A program made the position numbers and the translations under genes. A stretch of 64,000 nt of DNA, from positions 1 to 64,000 of the forward strand of contig URCP01000004.1 in NCBI GenBank assembly GCA_900546315.1, read 5' to 3'. Shown in pieces: positions 1 through 7,632 of the stretch. Below the pieces are notes generated by a model. That model saw only the letters and a program-made list of their open reading frames with translations. It did not search any database and was not told where the DNA came from. The DNA comes from an uncultured Eubacteriales bacterium (GTDB taxonomy: Bacteria > Bacillota > Clostridia > Oscillospirales > CAG-272). Each line of letters begins with the position of its first letter. Position 1 is the stretch's first letter.

Positions 1-30
1 CTCGACTTCCTTTGGGGCATGGGATGGGAT

Positions 31-1245
31 TTATGATTTAGTTTTTGATATGTTTACACAATCAGGTTGACAGGGTCGAAAAAGCGACATTCCCGGCTTT
101 TTCACCGCGCGCCAGAAGCCGTAGAGCAGGAAAAGACAGCCGATGCCGACATAGAGTGAGCCCTCGATGCGAAGATATTTTATACCCTCCGCGATGACGT
201 CGGTTTCCGAGGCGCTCACGAATATCCGCATGAGCGGACCGGCGAAGACGCAGACGATAAGTGAGACGAAAGCGGAGAAAGCGGCGCTTATCGCGGTCGC
301 CTTCCGGAAGCCCTCACGCACCCTTTCGTTCTTTCCGGCTCCGTAGTTCTGCGCCGCGAAGGTCGAGAACGCGTTCCCGAAGTCCTGCACCGGCAGATAC
401 GCGAACGAGTCGATCTTGACCGACGCCGCGAACGCCGCCATCACGACCGGCCCGAAGCTGTCGACGAGCCTCTGGACGAGAAGAATTCCGAAATTCATCG
501 CGGACTGCTGGGCGGACGTCAGGATTGACAGGTCGCAGATTTCACCGAGAGTTTTCCGGTCAAGACGGATGTGTTTTCTCTCGGGGATAAGCTCGGGGCG
601 CTTCGCGAGCGTGAATATCAGCATACCGATTCCGGAGATGTACTGTGAAATGACTGTTGCCGCCGCCGCGCCGGCGATGCCGTAATCGAAAACGAGCACG
701 AACAGCAGGTCGAGCCCGATGTTTATGACCGCCGAGACACCGAGAAATATCAGCGGCGACACAGAGTCTCCCGCCGCGCGTATCAGGCAGGCGAGAAAAT
801 TATAGAGAAAGGTCGCCGCGATTCCGGCGAAGATTATGACAAGGTATTCCCGCATATCGGAATACAGTTCGTCCGGCACCTTCAGAAAGCGCAGTATCGG
901 GTCGATGAATATATACACAGCGGTGTTGATTGCCGCTGTCACGGCAAAGATGAGTACGAACGACTGCCAGACCGAGTCTTTCAGCTTTTCCCGGTCGTCC
1001 TTGCCGATGTAAATCGAGAACAGCGCGCCGGAGCCCATCGCGAGTCCGATGAAGACGGATGTCAGAAAGGTCATCAGCGTATACGCCGACCCGACCGCCG
1101 CGAGGGCGTCCCTTCCGAGCGCGCGTCCGACAATCAGCGTGTCGGCGATATTATACAGCTGCTGAAGCAGATTTCCGGCGGTCATCGGGAGAGAGAAGAG
1201 TATCAGACTCTTCGCGATTCCGCCCTTTGTCAGGTCGTGGTACAT
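31..1245 (-). CDS. MATE-family multidrug/metabolite exporter, 3'-truncated
   Basis: This is an integral membrane antiporter of the MATE family, which uses a cation gradient to export small cationic compounds. The start (MYHDLTKGGIAKSLILFSLP, then NLLQQLYNIADTLIVGRALG) is the standard MATE beginning, and about eleven hydrophobic segments follow. A GAGGATG ribosome binding site precedes the ATG at 1245. The family is usually about 440-460 residues; this one has 404. Similarity ends abruptly after GFWRAVKKPGMSL, where the last helix should begin. The final 16 residues and the AT-rich bases below position about 90 look unrelated. The three frames of the remaining bases do not restore the family's C terminus, so this is a sequence junction and not a simple frameshift. 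It may be a pseudogene or a gene broken by an insertion lying left of the window. Family assignment is secure; activity is doubtful. Confidence 0.8.
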   Translation of the reverse strand: MYHDLTKGGIAKSLILFSLPMTAGNLLQQLYNIADTLIVGRALGRDALAAVGSAYTLMTFLTSVFIGLAMGSGALFSIYIGKDDREKLKDSVWQSFVLIFAVTAAINTAVYIFIDPILRFLKVPDELYSDMREYLVIIFAGIAATFLYNFLACLIRAAGDSVSPLIFLGVSAVINIGLDLLFVLVFDYGIAGAAAATVISQYISGIGMLIFTLAKRPELIPERKHIRLDRKTLGEICDLSILTSAQQSAMNFGILLVQRLVDSFGPVVMAAFAASVKIDSFAYLPVQDFGNAFSTFAAQNYGAGKNERVREGFRKATAISAAFSAFVSLIVCVFAGPLMRIFVSASETDVIAEGIKYLRIEGSLYVGIGCLFLLYGFWRAVKKPGMSLFRPCQPDCVNISKTKS

Positions 1246-1270
1246 ATTGACATCCTCACAGAAAAATGTT

Positions 1271-1331
1271 GGCGGAGCAGCCGCTCCGCCTGTATATTGA
1301 AAAAGTACCTGCCAGATCTGCTGACAGGTAC
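1271..1331 (-). terminator. Two tandem hairpins in the MATE leader, terminator-like
   Basis: Read on the minus strand, GTACCTGTC pairs with GGCAGGTAC (1305-1331) and is followed by TTTTT, as in an intrinsic terminator. A second hairpin, GGCGGAGC pairing with GCTCCGCC (1271-1290), follows just before the ribosome binding site of the MATE gene. Their position between an upstream promoter and the gene suggests attenuation, or the end of a separate short RNA. Confidence 0.55.
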
Positions 1332-1469
1332 TACGTCCCGACGAACGCTATGGAGCTGCATCAAAGTGTCACAAATTACTAAAACAAACAATTTACCAAA
1401 AAAAATAATTAAACAAGCGAATCCGGAGCGCCGTATTGTACCGCCTCGCGCCGGATTCAAAAAAATTTA

Positions 1470-1570
1470 GGGCAGCCACGCTGATATGCTGACATTGTCA
1501 TCTAATCAGGAACTAGAACGGTTATCCTGGCAATAGCCTCGGTCCCACGCCCGCATTATCTGATCGGATT
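1470..1570 (-). ncRNA. Candidate structured leader RNA upstream of the MATE gene
   Basis: A strong minus-strand promoter lies at 1577-1605, about 325 bases upstream of the MATE start. The first roughly 100 bases of the transcript can fold compactly. GATAATGC near 1555 pairs, with a bulge, with GCATATC near 1475. Inside are GGC-TATT-GCC, CAGGA pairing with TCCTG, and TGACA-A-TGTCA hairpins. A terminator-like hairpin follows at 1305-1331. This layout suits a riboswitch or a standalone small RNA, but the sequence does not match a class I can name. The fold was found by eye. Confidence 0.4.
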
Positions 1571-1576
1571 GTAGAT

Positions 1577-1605
1577 AGTATACACCTATTTTTTCGCTAT
1601 GTCAA
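1577..1605 (-). promoter_or_regulatory. Sigma-A promoter for the MATE leader
   Basis: On the minus strand there is TTGACA, 17 bases, then TATACT: a near-consensus promoter firing towards the MATE gene. Confidence 0.75.
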
Positions 1606-1837
1606 GAGCTTTTTCGAAATTTTATGAGATTTCACAATTTTTTTAACTTAATTATAGTTCTGAATGACGTATTGCTGACAAACACGCGGTATACAGTAAT
1701 TTTTATGGATAAGCTGAACGTCAATGACGCCACACATATATTGGGAAGCCGCGGCAAAATTAATATATAAATCACAGTGATATATAGGCTGGCTATTTAT
1801 CCAAAACGGGAAATTTCAGGAAATCTTCGTAAAGTAC

Positions 1838-1866
1838 TTGATTTCGGTGCGTGGTTGTGATATAAT
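1838..1866 (+). promoter_or_regulatory. Promoter of the lysine-riboswitch transporter operon
   Basis: TTGATT, 17 bases, TATAAT. The −35 is embedded in TAAAGTACTTGA, which contains the palindrome AAGTACTT, and the last bases before the −10 are CGTGGTTGTG. The same two blocks occur at the promoter of the second permuted binding protein (29350-29378), suggesting shared control. Confidence 0.75.
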
Positions 1867-1900
1867 TTTATAAAACAAAGGTTTATACCGGAATAAAGTT

Positions 1901-1992
1901 AGGAATACACTGAATGATTCGGGCTTTCATAGAAAAAAGTCTTGGATTTATGGACTTTTTTCTATGAAAGTAACCTTAAATCAGTGTTTCCT
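1901..1992 (+). repeat. Palindromic dispersed element, copy 1 (MITE-like)
   Basis: About 92 bp with terminal inverted repeats (AGGAATACACTGA at the left, the complement of AGGAAACACTGA at the right). The inner stem is a perfect 18 bp (1924-1941 with 1953-1970) around the loop TTGGATTTATG. Copies 2 (4743-4835) and 3 (12131-12222) have the same ends and related loops. It lies between the promoter and the lysine riboswitch, so it is transcribed as part of the leader. Confidence 0.75.
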
Positions 1993-1993
1993 T

Positions 1994-2160
1994 AGATATA
2001 GAGGCGCGACGCGCGAATAGTAGTTACCCGGAGACAACGGTGTCGATGATGGGGCGCGAAAGGCACGGTCGCCGAAATCCTTTGCCTGACCGTCAGGCGA
2101 TTGGTTGGACGTACGGGAAATACCCGTGCGGCTGTCGCAGTTTTTGCGGAGTGCTATATC
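1994..2160 (+). promoter_or_regulatory. Lysine riboswitch (L-box aptamer)
   Basis: Signature blocks appear in the right order for the lysine aptamer: AGAGGCGCG after the 5' strand of P1, then GCGAAAGG and CACGGTCGCCGAA, then TTGGACG and finally GGCTGTCGCAG. P1 closes as GATATAG (1994-2000) with CTATATC (2154-2160). The class senses lysine and usually shuts down lysine synthesis or import genes by termination. The next gene is a polar amino acid binding lipoprotein at 2261, so the riboswitch predicts that this ABC importer carries lysine or a close relative. Confidence 0.88.
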
Positions 2161-2192
2161 CGATTTGGTTTGAGCTATTCAGGCGATATCAA

Positions 2193-2229
2193 GCGGTCGG
2201 GGCACTTCGTCCCGGCTCTTTTGTTTTTA
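2193..2229 (+). terminator. Riboswitch expression-platform terminator
   Basis: A GC-rich hairpin (GTCGGG at 2196-2201 with CCCGGC at 2211-2216) is followed by CTTTTGTTTTT. It lies between the lysine aptamer and the start codon at 2261, as expected for a transcriptional OFF switch. Confidence 0.65.
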
Positions 2230-2260
2230 CTAATAATATCTTTACGGAGGAATTTGTATC

Positions 2261-3136
2261 ATGAAAAAGTTATTATCTGTCGTTTCCGTTATGCTCGCGG
2301 CGGCGTCCGTGTGCGCCTGCGTCTCCTGCGGCGGAAGAACAAAGAAGGATCTCTCGTCCGCAACGTCCCTCGCTGACCTGAACGGCGCCGTGCTCGGCGC
2401 TCAGAACGGTACCTTCCACCTCGAGGCTCTTGATCAGGTCGAGGGCATCGAGAAAAAGAATTACCCGGATTTCACCGATCTTCTCAACGCGCTGAACTCC
2501 GGAGCTATCGACGGTTATGTTGCCGAGGAGCCGACCGCGTATGACGTCTGCTCTAAGGATTCGTCGCTCGCTTTCGTCCCGCTGAAGAACAATGACACCG
2601 GCTTCACCGCGACCGATGAGGAGACCGGAATCGCCGTCGCGTTCAAGAAGGGCTCCGATATGGTGGCGACCGTTTCCGCGATAATTGACGAGATCCCGAC
2701 CGAGACGAGGCAGGAGCTCATGCGCCAGATCGTCGAGATCAGCGCGAATACCGACGTCGAGTACGCGTCCGCGCTCGCTCTTGAGATTCCGGAGACCGAC
2801 GGCTCGAACGGAACCTTCAAGGTCGCGATGGAGTGCGCTTACTCCCCGTTCAACTGGACTCAGACGACCGACGCCAACGGCGCCGTGCCGATCTCCGGCA
2901 AGGATAACCTCTACGCGAACGGCTACGATGTCGTCGTGGCGCGTTACATAGCGGCAAAGCTCGGCATGACTCTTGAGGTTTACTCCTACGAGTGGGATTC
3001 CCTGATCGCCGCCGTTCAGTCTGGCGCTGTCGACGCTATCGCCGCCGGCATGTCCCCGACAGCCGAGAGAGCGGAGCAGGTCGACTTTACCGACTGCTAC
3101 TACAATTCTAACCTCGTTATCATATACAAGAAGTGA
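2261..3136 (+). CDS. Lysine-type ABC transporter binding lipoprotein, circularly permuted
   Basis: This is an extracellular lipoprotein (signal 1-22, cysteines at 20 and 23) of the polar amino acid binding family (SBP_bac_3), 291 residues. The order of the two lobes is swapped. Residues 36-161 match the normal second lobe: SLADLNGAVLGAQNGT, then SGAIDGYVAEEPTAY, then GIAVAFKKGSDM and the C-terminal helices. Residues 184-291 match the normal first lobe: KVAMECAYSPF, then GYDVVVARYIAAKLGM, then AAGMSPTAER with the carboxylate-binding Arg270, and FTDCYY. The break falls at the hinge. It sits under a lysine riboswitch and is followed by its permease and ATPase, so lysine or a related cationic amino acid is the likely ligand. 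The start has an AGGAGGAATT-like site (ACGGAGGAATTTGT). Confidence 0.88.
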   Translation: MKKLLSVVSVMLAAASVCACVSCGGRTKKDLSSATSLADLNGAVLGAQNGTFHLEALDQVEGIEKKNYPDFTDLLNALNSGAIDGYVAEEPTAYDVCSKDSSLAFVPLKNNDTGFTATDEETGIAVAFKKGSDMVATVSAIIDEIPTETRQELMRQIVEISANTDVEYASALALEIPETDGSNGTFKVAMECAYSPFNWTQTTDANGAVPISGKDNLYANGYDVVVARYIAAKLGMTLEVYSYEWDSLIAAVQSGAVDAIAAGMSPTAERAEQVDFTDCYYNSNLVIIYKK

Positions 3137-3162
3137 TAAAACGGTAGAATAATAAGAATCGT

Positions 3163-3214
3163 CGCGGTCCGCGCCCGCGGGGCAGGAACCCTGTGTGACG
3201 CGGACCGTGTTTTG
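3163..3214 (+). terminator. Intercistronic hairpin between binding protein and permease
   Basis: CGCGGTCCGCG (3163-3173) pairs with CGCGGACCGTG (3199-3209), followed by TTTTG. A hairpin here usually makes the binding protein message more abundant than the downstream permease message, by partial termination or 3' protection. Confidence 0.55.
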
Positions 3215-3233
3215 ACTGAAAGGATTTTTTGGG

Positions 3234-4013
3234 ATGCAATTTTTAAGCGAGGTCATCGGTATTGTCACGAAATACTGGCAGTATCTTCTGTCGGGTATCG
3301 GCTACACGATGCTGATAGCGCTTGTAGGTACGGCGGCGGGCTTTCTGATCGGACTGCTCACCGGCGTGATACGCACAGCTCCGGCGTCGAAGAAGGCGGC
3401 GGTCAGGGTGCTCCACAAGATTGTGAACGCGATAATCGCAGTATATATCGAGATATTCCGCGGCACGCCTATGATGGTTCAGGCGATGGTCATTTACTGG
3501 GGCTACGCCTTCCTGAACGGCGGAAACACGCTTCCGCTGATACCGGCGGGACTTTTCATAGTCTCGATCAATACCGGCGCGTACATGGCGGAGATCGTCC
3601 GCGGCGGAATAATATCCGTCGACAAGGGGCAGCTCGAGGGCGCGTACTCTCTCGGCATGACCCACTGGCAGTCGATGGTGAAGGTCGTCATCCCGCAGGT
3701 CCTGCGCAATATCCTGCCGTCGATAAGCAATGAGTTCGTCATCAATATCAAGGATACGTCGGTGCTGAACGTCATCGGCGTGACCGAGCTCTATTACATG
3801 GCGGGCGTCATAAAGAGGATAAATCTTCAGACGTTCCAGACGTATACAGTCATCTGCGTTCTGTATTTCATCCTGACTTTCTCGGTGACAAGGATACTCC
3901 GCGCGGTCGAGAAGAAGCTCGACGGCTCGGACAACTACACGATATGCGGTTCGGGCTCTGACTCGCAGGCGGAGATACACGTGAAGGCAGAGACCGGAAA
4001 GGAGATCGATTGA
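3234..4013 (+). CDS. Polar amino acid ABC transporter permease (HisM/GlnP family)
   Basis: Membrane component of the importer begun at 2261, 259 residues with about five hydrophobic segments. The N-terminal [20 protein letters not shown] and FRGTPMMVQ are hallmarks of HisM/GlnP-type permeases. The EAA-like coupling loop reads [21 protein letters not shown], which contacts the ATPase. The ribosome binding site is GAAAGGA upstream of the ATG at 3234. The ATPase starts two bases after its stop, so the two are translated together. The C-terminal tail, after about residue 225, is hydrophilic and longer than usual. Substrate is inferred to be lysine from the riboswitch. Confidence 0.92.
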   Translation: MQFLSEVIGIVTKYWQYLLSGIGYTMLIALVGTAAGFLIGLLTGVIRTAPASKKAAVRVLHKIVNAIIAVYIEIFRGTPMMVQAMVIYWGYAFLNGGNTLPLIPAGLFIVSINTGAYMAEIVRGGIISVDKGQLEGAYSLGMTHWQSMVKVVIPQVLRNILPSISNEFVINIKDTSVLNVIGVTELYYMAGVIKRINLQTFQTYTVICVLYFILTFSVTRILRAVEKKLDGSDNYTICGSGSDSQAEIHVKAETGKEID

Positions 4014-4014
4014 A

Positions 4015-4755
4015 ATGTCCGAGATACTGAGACTTGAGCATCTTGAGAAGAGCTTCGGCGACCACAAGGTGCTCCGCGATATAAACATGACCGTGAACAA
4101 GGGCGACGTGATAAGCGTCATCGGCCCGTCCGGCTCCGGAAAGAGCACGATGCTCAGATGCGTGAACCTCCTCGAGGAGCCGACCGGCGGTCGGATAGTC
4201 TTTGAGGGACGGGACATCATGGAAAAGGAGATGAAGGTCTCCGAGTTCCGCACGAAGGTCGGTATGGTGTTCCAGTCGTTCAACCTGTTCAACAACATGA
4301 ACGCCCTCGCGAACTGTGTCTGTCCGCAGGTGACGGTTTTGAAGCGCCCGAGGGCTGAGGCGGAAAAAATCGCGAGGGAGTACCTGGCAAAGGTCGGAAT
4401 GTCGGCTTTCGTGAACGCGAGACCCGCTCAGCTTTCGGGCGGCCAGAAGCAGAGGGTCGCGATAGCCAGATCGCTTTCGATGAACCCGGACGTTATCCTG
4501 TTCGATGAGCCTACGAGCGCTCTTGACCCGGAGATGGTCGGCGAGGTGCTCGACGTCATGAAGTCGCTCGCGAAGACCGGACTCACGATGATCGTGGTCA
4601 CGCATGAGATGAGCTTCGCCCGCGACGTGTCCGACCGCGTAATCTTCATGGACGGCGGTTATATTCTGGAGGACTCGACACCGGCGGAGATATTCGGAAA
4701 CCCGAAGGAGCAGAGGACGAGAGAGTTCCTCTCGAGATATCTGGGAAAACAGTGA
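4015..4755 (+). CDS. Polar amino acid ABC transporter ATP-binding protein (GlnQ/HisP family)
   Basis: Cytoplasmic ATPase of the importer, 246 residues, the usual length. Visible motifs are Walker [11 protein letters not shown]-loop VFQSFNLF, signature [15 protein letters not shown], Walker [14 protein letters not shown] and the switch histidine in VVTHEM. It starts two bases after the permease. Its last codons and stop lie inside the left terminal repeat of palindromic element copy 2 (4743-4835), so the extreme C terminus (YLGKQ) may have been set by the insertion. The element also supplies a strong hairpin that could end the operon transcript. Confidence 0.95.
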   Translation: MSEILRLEHLEKSFGDHKVLRDINMTVNKGDVISVIGPSGSGKSTMLRCVNLLEEPTGGRIVFEGRDIMEKEMKVSEFRTKVGMVFQSFNLFNNMNALANCVCPQVTVLKRPRAEAEKIAREYLAKVGMSAFVNARPAQLSGGQKQRVAIARSLSMNPDVILFDEPTSALDPEMVGEVLDVMKSLAKTGLTMIVVTHEMSFARDVSDRVIFMDGGYILEDSTPAEIFGNPKEQRTREFLSRYLGKQ

Positions 4756-4835
4756 TTTAAGGTCATTTTCGCAGAAAAAAGCCCATAAATCCAAGGCTTT
4801 TTTCTGCGAAAATCCGAATTGTTCAGTGCTTCCCC
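4743..4835 (-). repeat. Palindromic dispersed element, copy 2 (MITE-like)
   Basis: Same family as 1901-1992, opposite orientation. A perfect 19-bp stem (4765-4783 with 4795-4813) surrounds the complement of the conserved loop TTGGATTTATG. Compared with copy 1, the stem has CGCAG/CTGCG instead of CATAG/CTATG and GCC/GGC instead of GTC/GAC, so paired positions changed together. The element overlaps the last four codons and the stop of the ATPase gene. Confidence 0.75.
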
Positions 4836-5008
4836 AGGCGGTTAAGGCAGGCAAAAAATGGCGTGTCCGAAAAACTCAACGTTCCGTTGAGCGATAGCTT
4901 GCCGACAGGTCGCTTCACGAACGCGGCGGAATATGGTAGAATGTTTATACTCGATAAGGCATGACGCGGTGTCATGCGGATCGGGAAAAAATAAGTGAGG
5001 TAAACGAA

Positions 5009-5881
5009 ATGCTGCCATATGTATTCAGCGCCACGCCGGTCGGACAGACCATACGCAGACTCCGCAAGGAGCGTGGGCTTACACAGGAGGAGCTCGCGGA
5101 GCAGCTCGGTGTGACCGCGCAGGCAGTCTCCAAATGGGAAAACGAGACCGGAATGCCGGACATCTCGCAGATTGTTCCGCTGGCGGGTGTGTTCGGGGTG
5201 AGCACCGATGTGATATTCGGTCTCGATACGACGACCGCCGGCGAGGACGTGGCGAAGATACTCCGCGACGCCGAGGCGGATAAGGTCCGCGGAGGCGCGG
5301 CGTCATATATCAAGGCTTATGACCGGATAAGCGAGGGTCTCCGGAAGTATCCGTGCGATCAGCGGCTGCTTATGAACGGGTTCACGCTCGGGATGAGTCT
5401 GTGTATGCCCGATTCGGGGTTTTACAGCGCGGAGAGGGCGGAGGAGATCGCGGCACAGCTCGGGAAGGCGTACATCGCGGTCGGAAGAAGCAGTGATGCC
5501 GTTAAGCTGTTCGAGCGGTATTTCGCGGCGATGAAAGTGATATTCGATGGCGAGAGACCGCGTCCTTATCATGATTTCGATTCGGGCGACTGTTATCTGC
5601 TGCTCGCGAAGGCTTATCTTACACTCGGGGAGAAAGCGAAGGCGATGAAGTGCCTGCGGGATTCCGTAGAGTATTATGTCGGGATGTTTGACAGAGCCGG
5701 CGATGATCCAGTCGATCTGAGGTCCGGGTCGCCGTTCGTCAGCGGAAGTTCGATAAGCCTGCGGCTTGACCGCGAGGTCGCGCGGAGGCGTCTTGAACGG
5801 AAGATTGATTCGGATCTTATCGCGGAGCTTCATGATGAGCCGGGCTTTGACGAAATACGCGGTATGGTCGGAAAGCTCTGA
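5009..5881 (+). CDS. XRE-family regulator with helical C-terminal repeat domain
   Basis: DNA-binding regulator of 290 residues from the ATG at 5009, chosen because GTGAGG precedes it and the family starts near here; an in-frame ATG at 4961 has no good site. Residues about 10-65 are a Cro/CI helix-turn-helix (IRRLRKERGLTQEELAEQLG, then AVSKWENETGMPDISQ), in the subtype common in Firmicutes where the recognition helix reads VSKWE. The remainder is alpha-helical with TPR-like segments (LLLAKAYLTLGEKAKAMKCL) that may bind a peptide or partner. Targets are unknown. It stands alone between the lysine transporter and a convergent foldase gene. Confidence 0.8.
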   Translation: MLPYVFSATPVGQTIRRLRKERGLTQEELAEQLGVTAQAVSKWENETGMPDISQIVPLAGVFGVSTDVIFGLDTTTAGEDVAKILRDAEADKVRGGAASYIKAYDRISEGLRKYPCDQRLLMNGFTLGMSLCMPDSGFYSAERAEEIAAQLGKAYIAVGRSSDAVKLFERYFAAMKVIFDGERPRPYHDFDSGDCYLLLAKAYLTLGEKAKAMKCLRDSVEYYVGMFDRAGDDPVDLRSGSPFVSGSSISLRLDREVARRRLERKIDSDLIAELHDEPGFDEIRGMVGKL

Positions 5882-5920
5882 ACCGGATCCGACGGATTGT
5901 CAGAAAAATAACCGCATAAA

Positions 5921-5957
5921 TAAACCCCCGCTGATTTTTATGGTCAGCGGGGGTACT
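5921..5957. terminator. Bidirectional terminator between convergent genes
   Basis: CCCCCGCTGA (5925-5934) pairs perfectly with TCAGCGGGGG (5944-5953) between the regulator ending at 5881 and the foldase ending at 5972. T-rich bases flank it on both strands. Confidence 0.8.
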
Positions 5958-5971
5958 TCATTTAATTGCGG

Positions 5972-7453
5972 TCAGCCCGGGATATCCTCAAGCACCGTGT
6001 CGTCGAACGCGACCGGATACTTTTCCTTGATTTGCGAGTTGAATTCCGTGAATTTCCCGGATATTATCGAGTCCGCGACGAGCGACTGCCACTGGTCGAG
6101 ACCGTCGCCGACGAAGTACATCACGTGGTATCCGTAGGTTGTCTCGACAATCTCCGTGTCGCCCGGCTGGCGGCTCTCGTCGAAGCACCAGTCGTTGAAG
6201 GACGCGACCATTCTGCCCTCGGTGACGTTCTCATAGAGACCGCCGTTGTAGTAGGAACCGGCGTCCGCGGAGTACGCGAGAGCGAGGAGTGCGAAGCTCT
6301 CTTCGGTCATGTTTCCGGACTTCCACTGTTCAAGCAGCTTTTCCGCCTGCGCTTTCGCTTTCTCGGCGCTGCCCCACTCGTCGGATGTGAGGAGTATGTG
6401 TCTTACATTGACCGTGCGCGATTCGTCGCGTACAGGCTCGGACGCGAGCATATAGACGGTGTACTTCGACGAGCCCTCATGCTCGATGACTTTTGTCTCA
6501 CCGACGGCAGCTCCGCCGAACGCCCACTCTGAGAACCCGTCGTCGCTCGACGAATAATAAGCGCCGGACGTGAGCCGGTTCTCGAGTGACGTTGAGATGT
6601 CATCCTCATTAGCTTCCGGAGACGCCTCCTTCAGAAGGAGCTTGAGTTCGGTGCGGAAGCGGTTGATTCCGGTCGCCTCGGCGAGCTTGTCGGCGGACGC
6701 CTTTGCGTCTTCCTTTGTGACGATGCCGTCGCCGTCAGTCTCGTTCGACCATGTGAAATCGTAGGAGTAGTAGCTGATAGCCTGATATTTCTCGGGAGAA
6801 GCCTTGTATCCGGCGTCGATCTCATCCTCGGTCGGCGTGAACTCCTCCTGCTTCATGAACTGGTACTTGTAGGCGAGCGCTTCGAGTTTTTTCGCGTCGA
6901 AGATATCGTTCCGCTTCACGCCTCTTCCGTAAAGACCGGTGTCGGTTCTGTCGGAGCGGGTCGATACCGCGTTTACCTCATCGTCGCTCAGCGTCACTCC
7001 GTCCGCATTTGCCGCCTCGTTGAGGGCGAGGATGCCCTCGACGTTCGATTTCGCTCCTGACATGAAATAGTCGAACCACGTCTGACCGTCGGACATCTTC
7101 TGCGACTTGAGGCTCAGCGACGTGTCGAGACCGTAATAGGAGACATAGCTGCCGTAGTATTCGATAAATGTATTATAGACGTCGTTGAAGTAATAGCTCA
7201 TGACGGCGCCGTCTACGTCGATATCCGCGGAGCTTGCCGCCGTGCGGTTTCTGAGGTATCCGCCGGAATTCATGCGTATCGAGTACGCGGCGGTCGCGAT
7301 TATGACGGCGGCGACGAAGACACCGATCACCGACGACGTGACAATCGCAGTTATTTTTCTGATCTTGCCCTGCTTTTCCGCGTGAGCCTCGCGTTCGGCG
7401 CGGAGCATTTTCTTTTCGGCGTTTGCCGCGCGTGTTCTCTGTGATTTTGACAT
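5972..7453 (-). CDS. Membrane-anchored parvulin-type foldase (PrsA/SurA-like)
   Basis: An extracytoplasmic peptidyl-prolyl cis-trans isomerase or chaperone, 493 residues. A basic, coiled N-terminal tail (residues 1-34) is followed by one membrane segment (about 36-58), leaving the rest outside the cell. A helical SurA_N-like region spans about 75-320. A parvulin domain (about 340-435) starts with VRHILLTSDEW and contains LALAYSADAGSYYNGGLYEN and a closing GYHVMYFVGD. Unlike classical PrsA it has a transmembrane anchor and no lipobox. An ATG at 7453 follows a GGAAG site. It is divergent from the permease gene at 7633. Its likely role is folding of secreted proteins, which are abundant in this window. 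Confidence 0.85.
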   Translation of the reverse strand: MSKSQRTRAANAEKKMLRAEREAHAEKQGKIRKITAIVTSSVIGVFVAAVIIATAAYSIRMNSGGYLRNRTAASSADIDVDGAVMSYYFNDVYNTFIEYYGSYVSYYGLDTSLSLKSQKMSDGQTWFDYFMSGAKSNVEGILALNEAANADGVTLSDDEVNAVSTRSDRTDTGLYGRGVKRNDIFDAKKLEALAYKYQFMKQEEFTPTEDEIDAGYKASPEKYQAISYYSYDFTWSNETDGDGIVTKEDAKASADKLAEATGINRFRTELKLLLKEASPEANEDDISTSLENRLTSGAYYSSSDDGFSEWAFGGAAVGETKVIEHEGSSKYTVYMLASEPVRDESRTVNVRHILLTSDEWGSAEKAKAQAEKLLEQWKSGNMTEESFALLALAYSADAGSYYNGGLYENVTEGRMVASFNDWCFDESRQPGDTEIVETTYGYHVMYFVGDGLDQWQSLVADSIISGKFTEFNSQIKEKYPVAFDDTVLEDIPG

Positions 7454-7632
7454 TGCGTTACTTCCTTTACTCTGAATTTGCGCTGGGATGTTTTCATATA
7501 TTATAGCACGTATATGTGCCGGAAAACTGAAGATTGTGTGAACACTTCCTGATTATTCGCGCGGACCGGAATAAAAACGCGGCGTTCGGCAATAATCCCG
7601 GACAGAGTACTGATTGTTCTGGAGGGCGGAGA

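Noticed and set aside
1237..1470. Two small overlapping frames (plus and minus) in the MATE leader
   Set aside because: They run through hairpins and have no ribosome binding site; the region is better read as untranslated leader.
1540..1570. Resemblance to the 3' half of a TPP riboswitch (GATCAGATAATGCGGGCGTG on the minus strand)
   Set aside because: The 5' half with CTGAGA is absent and a consensus promoter occupies the place where it should be.
2040..2376. Open frames overlapping the lysine riboswitch
   Set aside because: Their sequence is explained by conserved RNA elements and they have no ribosome binding site or protein-like composition.
2273..3268. Minus-strand frame opposite the first binding protein
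   Set aside because: No start site and no family features; the plus-strand product has lipoprotein and ligand motifs.
4961..5008. Longer N terminus of the XRE regulator from the ATG at 4961
   Set aside because: No ribosome binding site, and the extra 16 residues are not family-like; ATG 5009 has GTGAGG in front.
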